Assembly (NCBI GenBank): GCA_040002845.1
Contig: JBDUDR010000159.1
Coordinates: 1 to 5,627 of the forward strand
Length of the DNA stretch: 5,627 bases
Direction of reading: 5' to 3'
Source of the DNA: JBDUDR01 sp040002845
Lineage (GTDB): Bacteria > Actinomycetota > Actinomycetes > Propionibacteriales > Nocardioidaceae
Part shown: positions 4,382 through 5,627 of the stretch, in pieces
Numbering within the stretch: the stretch's first letter is position 1
Layout: each line of letters starts with the position of its first letter
Notes under the pieces: model-generated
What the model saw: only the letters and a program-made list of their open reading frames with translations
Databases searched by the model: none
Told to the model about the DNA's origin: nothing
Made by a program: the position numbers and the translations under genes

Positions 4382-5249
4382 CGATCGACTGGACTTCTGG
4401 ATGCTCGAAGGCGAACCCGGCGGCGAGCAGTCGCTGAGGCTCCACCCGAAGGCTGCCGAGCAGCTCTCCCGACAGCTCTCCGGTGGCTGCCTTCAGGGCG
4501 AAGCGGGGAACGCGCAACTTGGCCGGGCGGTGCAGCTGGGCGCCCAGGGCTGCCGTGAACTCCGCATTGGTCGGTGCTTGCGGCCCGGTGAGGTTGTACG
4601 GCCCGTTCGCGTCCCGCTGATCGCCGAGGAAACTGACCGCGCGGACCCAGTCGGTCAGGGACACGACACTGAAGTACTGGCTGCCGTCGCCGAGCGGACC
4701 TCCCACTCCCAGCCGAAACGGAATCAACATCGGCTTCAGCGCGCCTCCGTGCCGGTCCAGGACGACGCTCGTGCGCATCAGGCAGACTCGGGCGCCGGAC
4801 TCGGCGGCAGCCATCGCCTCGGCCTCCCACTGCTGGACGGTCTCGGCCAAGAATCCCGAGCCGGGTGTGGAGTCCTCGGTCAGAACCTCGTCGCCACGAC
4901 CCTCCCCGTAGGCGTGGGCGCCGCTCTGGTTGAGCAGGGCTGGCGGCTCGTCGAGCGAGGTCATTGCAGCGGCGATCGTACGGGTGCACGCCACGCGGCT
5001 GCTGCGGATCCGTTCCTTGTGCTTGCTGGTCCACAAGCGCGCGATCGGCGCCCCTGACAGGTTCACCACGACATCGGCAGCCGCTACGTCGTCCGGGTTC
5101 AGCTTTTGAGCGTACGGATCCCACTGCCGCTCGTCTACCGACCGGGGTTCGTGTCGCACGAGCCTGACTACCTCGTGGCCCTGGTTGGCCAAGTGGCTGC
5201 TGAGCGCACTGCCCAGGAATCCCGACGCGCCGGCGAGGAGGTATCTCAC
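4359..5249 (-). CDS. TIGR01777 family epimerase-like protein (atypical SDR, SDR39U1 type)
   Basis: A 296-residue NAD(P)-binding protein of the TIGR01777/YfcH family, extended short-chain dehydrogenase relatives with no firmly known substrate. The Rossmann glycine motif is GASGFLG (7-13). Typical family blocks follow: VVNLSGAPI (61-69), RLWTSKHKERIRSSRV (71-86), NQSGAHAYG (107-115), GFLAETVQQWEAEA (132-145), a GPYNLTGPQAPTNAEF stretch (216-231), and the C-terminal DUF1731-like region with GELLGSLRVEPQRLLAAGFAF (261-281). Family members often have a YYG where this has AYG, and QxFSWIHxxD where this has QYFSVVSLTD (191-200), so active-site residues may differ. The GTG at 5249 starts four residues before the first beta strand, as expected. 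In M. tuberculosis the homologue (Rv2216) also lies next to lipB, so the neighbourhood is ancestral; a role in lipoate metabolism is not shown. Confidence 0.92.
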   Translation of the reverse strand: MRYLLAGASGFLGSALSSHLANQGHEVVRLVRHEPRSVDERQWDPYAQKLNPDDVAAADVVVNLSGAPIARLWTSKHKERIRSSRVACTRTIAAAMTSLDEPPALLNQSGAHAYGEGRGDEVLTEDSTPGSGFLAETVQQWEAEAMAAAESGARVCLMRTSVVLDRHGGALKPMLIPFRLGVGGPLGDGSQYFSVVSLTDWVRAVSFLGDQRDANGPYNLTGPQAPTNAEFTAALGAQLHRPAKLRVPRFALKAATGELSGELLGSLRVEPQRLLAAGFAFEHPEVQSIVSAALAA

Positions 5250-5277
5250 CCAGACAGCCTGGCACAAACGAAGTGTG

Positions 5278-5296
5278 AGTTGGCCAGGGGCCAACT
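5278..5296. repeat. Perfect 8-bp-arm palindrome in the divergent control region
   Basis: AGTTGGCC (5278-5285) and GGCCAACT (5289-5296) flank AGG. Direct TGTGAG repeats (5274-5279 and 5296-5301) overlap its ends. It lies 29 bases upstream of the TIGR01777 start and 119 bases upstream of the DUF202 start, a position suited to an operator for either gene; no specific regulator can be named. Confidence 0.5.
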
Positions 5297-5415
5297 GTGA
5301 GAGGAAGAGGACTCGGAGTCGGACGGAGGTCTGTGCGCAAGCCTCCTGCGCTGTGCGTTCACGGCAGGGCAGACTGGCCCTACCCACATCACCTAACTGA
5401 AAGGCGTGAGTCACC

Positions 5416-5627
5416 GTGTCTGGTCCCAACATCGTGCCTGGAGAGCGCCTCCGCGATGATGGCGTCGGGCCGGACTATCGGTTCACGCTGGCCAATGAGC
5501 GAACCTACCTGGCCTATGTCCGCACCTCGCTCGCCTTCTTTGCCGCAGGCACAGCGGTGCTTGGCTATCTTGAGCACGTGCTCGGAGGCCGAGCCTTGGT
5601 CATCGTGATCGGCAGCGGGTTGTACGC
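5416..5627 (+). CDS. DUF202 family membrane protein, N-terminal 70 residues (runs off the right edge)
   Basis: The start of a small YidH/DUF202-type inner-membrane protein of unknown function. The hallmark is DYRFTLANERTYLAYVRTSLAF (residues 20-41), in which the LANERT and RTSLA parts are the conserved entrance to the first membrane segment (about 38-52); a second hydrophobic stretch begins near residue 59. The GTG at 5416 is chosen because GAAAGG (5399-5404) lies 11 bases upstream and the resulting hydrophilic N-terminus is usual; a GTG six codons later is possible. A TTCACG (5358-5363) and a TACCCA (5381-5386) spaced 17 bp apart could be a weak promoter. Family members usually have about 100-130 residues, so roughly half the gene is missing here, together with whatever follows; such genes often occur in pairs. 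Confidence 0.88.
   Translation, partial: MSGPNIVPGERLRDDGVGPDYRFTLANERTYLAYVRTSLAFFAAGTAVLGYLEHVLGGRALVIVIGSGLY

Noticed and set aside
4227..5057. Plus-strand open frame of 276 codons opposite the TIGR01777 gene.
   Set aside because: It is a shadow of a recognised family gene and shows no domain of its own.
4108..5340. Minus-strand open frame of 410 codons across the TIGR01777 gene and the gene at 3770.
   Set aside because: Its product is Arg/Gly/Ala-rich low complexity, and the frame conflicts with two better-supported genes.

Overview
The window comes from a high-G+C actinobacterium (phylum Actinomycetota). The codon bias, frequent GTG starts, gene order and a GlnR-type operator all point there; I cannot place the genus. 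Seven protein genes are supported. Reading the minus strand, the order is a TIGR01777-family epimerase-like protein, lipB, lipA, a DUF4191 membrane protein and glnA (5' part only). On the plus strand lie an RDD-family membrane protein between DUF4191 and glnA, a secreted or anchored protein of unknown function between lipB and the TIGR01777 gene, and the start of a DUF202 membrane protein at the right edge. As I recall it, the order TIGR01777-lipB-lipA-DUF4191-RDD-glnA matches the Mycobacterium tuberculosis Rv2216-Rv2220 region, so the backbone is ancestral actinobacterial synteny. The plus-strand gene of unknown function is the local addition.

Region by region: 1-229 is the N-terminal part of glutamine synthetase. 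230-420 is a divergent control region. It holds a textbook four-half-site GlnR box (334-371), a probable -10 for glnA, and a perfect 10-bp hairpin (287-312) that would sit at the extreme 5' end of the glnA mRNA. 421-885 is the RDD gene, probably leaderless. 886-1184 is a 299-bp convergent gap that codes for nothing visible but holds two copies of a 61-bp palindromic element in opposite orientation, plus a third inverted repeat of the same span between them. 1185-3677 is the lipoate operon lipB-lipA-DUF4191. 3678-3769 is a short divergent gap containing a perfect DnaA-box 9-mer. 3770-4381 is the unknown secreted/anchored gene, whose 3' end overlaps the convergent TIGR01777 gene (4359-5249) by 23 bp. 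5250-5415 is a divergent gap with an 8-bp-arm palindrome, followed by the DUF202 gene running off the window.

Functionally, LipB transfers octanoate from acyl carrier protein to lipoyl domains and LipA inserts the two sulfurs, together making the lipoyl cofactor of 2-oxoacid dehydrogenases and the glycine cleavage system. glnA is the central ammonia-assimilation gene and is evidently under nitrogen control through GlnR. I see no defence system, mobile-element protein, RNA gene or CRISPR array. The most novel material is non-coding: the 61-bp palindrome family, the glnA 5' hairpin, and a recurrent TANNNT-(6-7 nt)-GTG arrangement suggesting that lipA, lipB and the RDD gene are leaderless.
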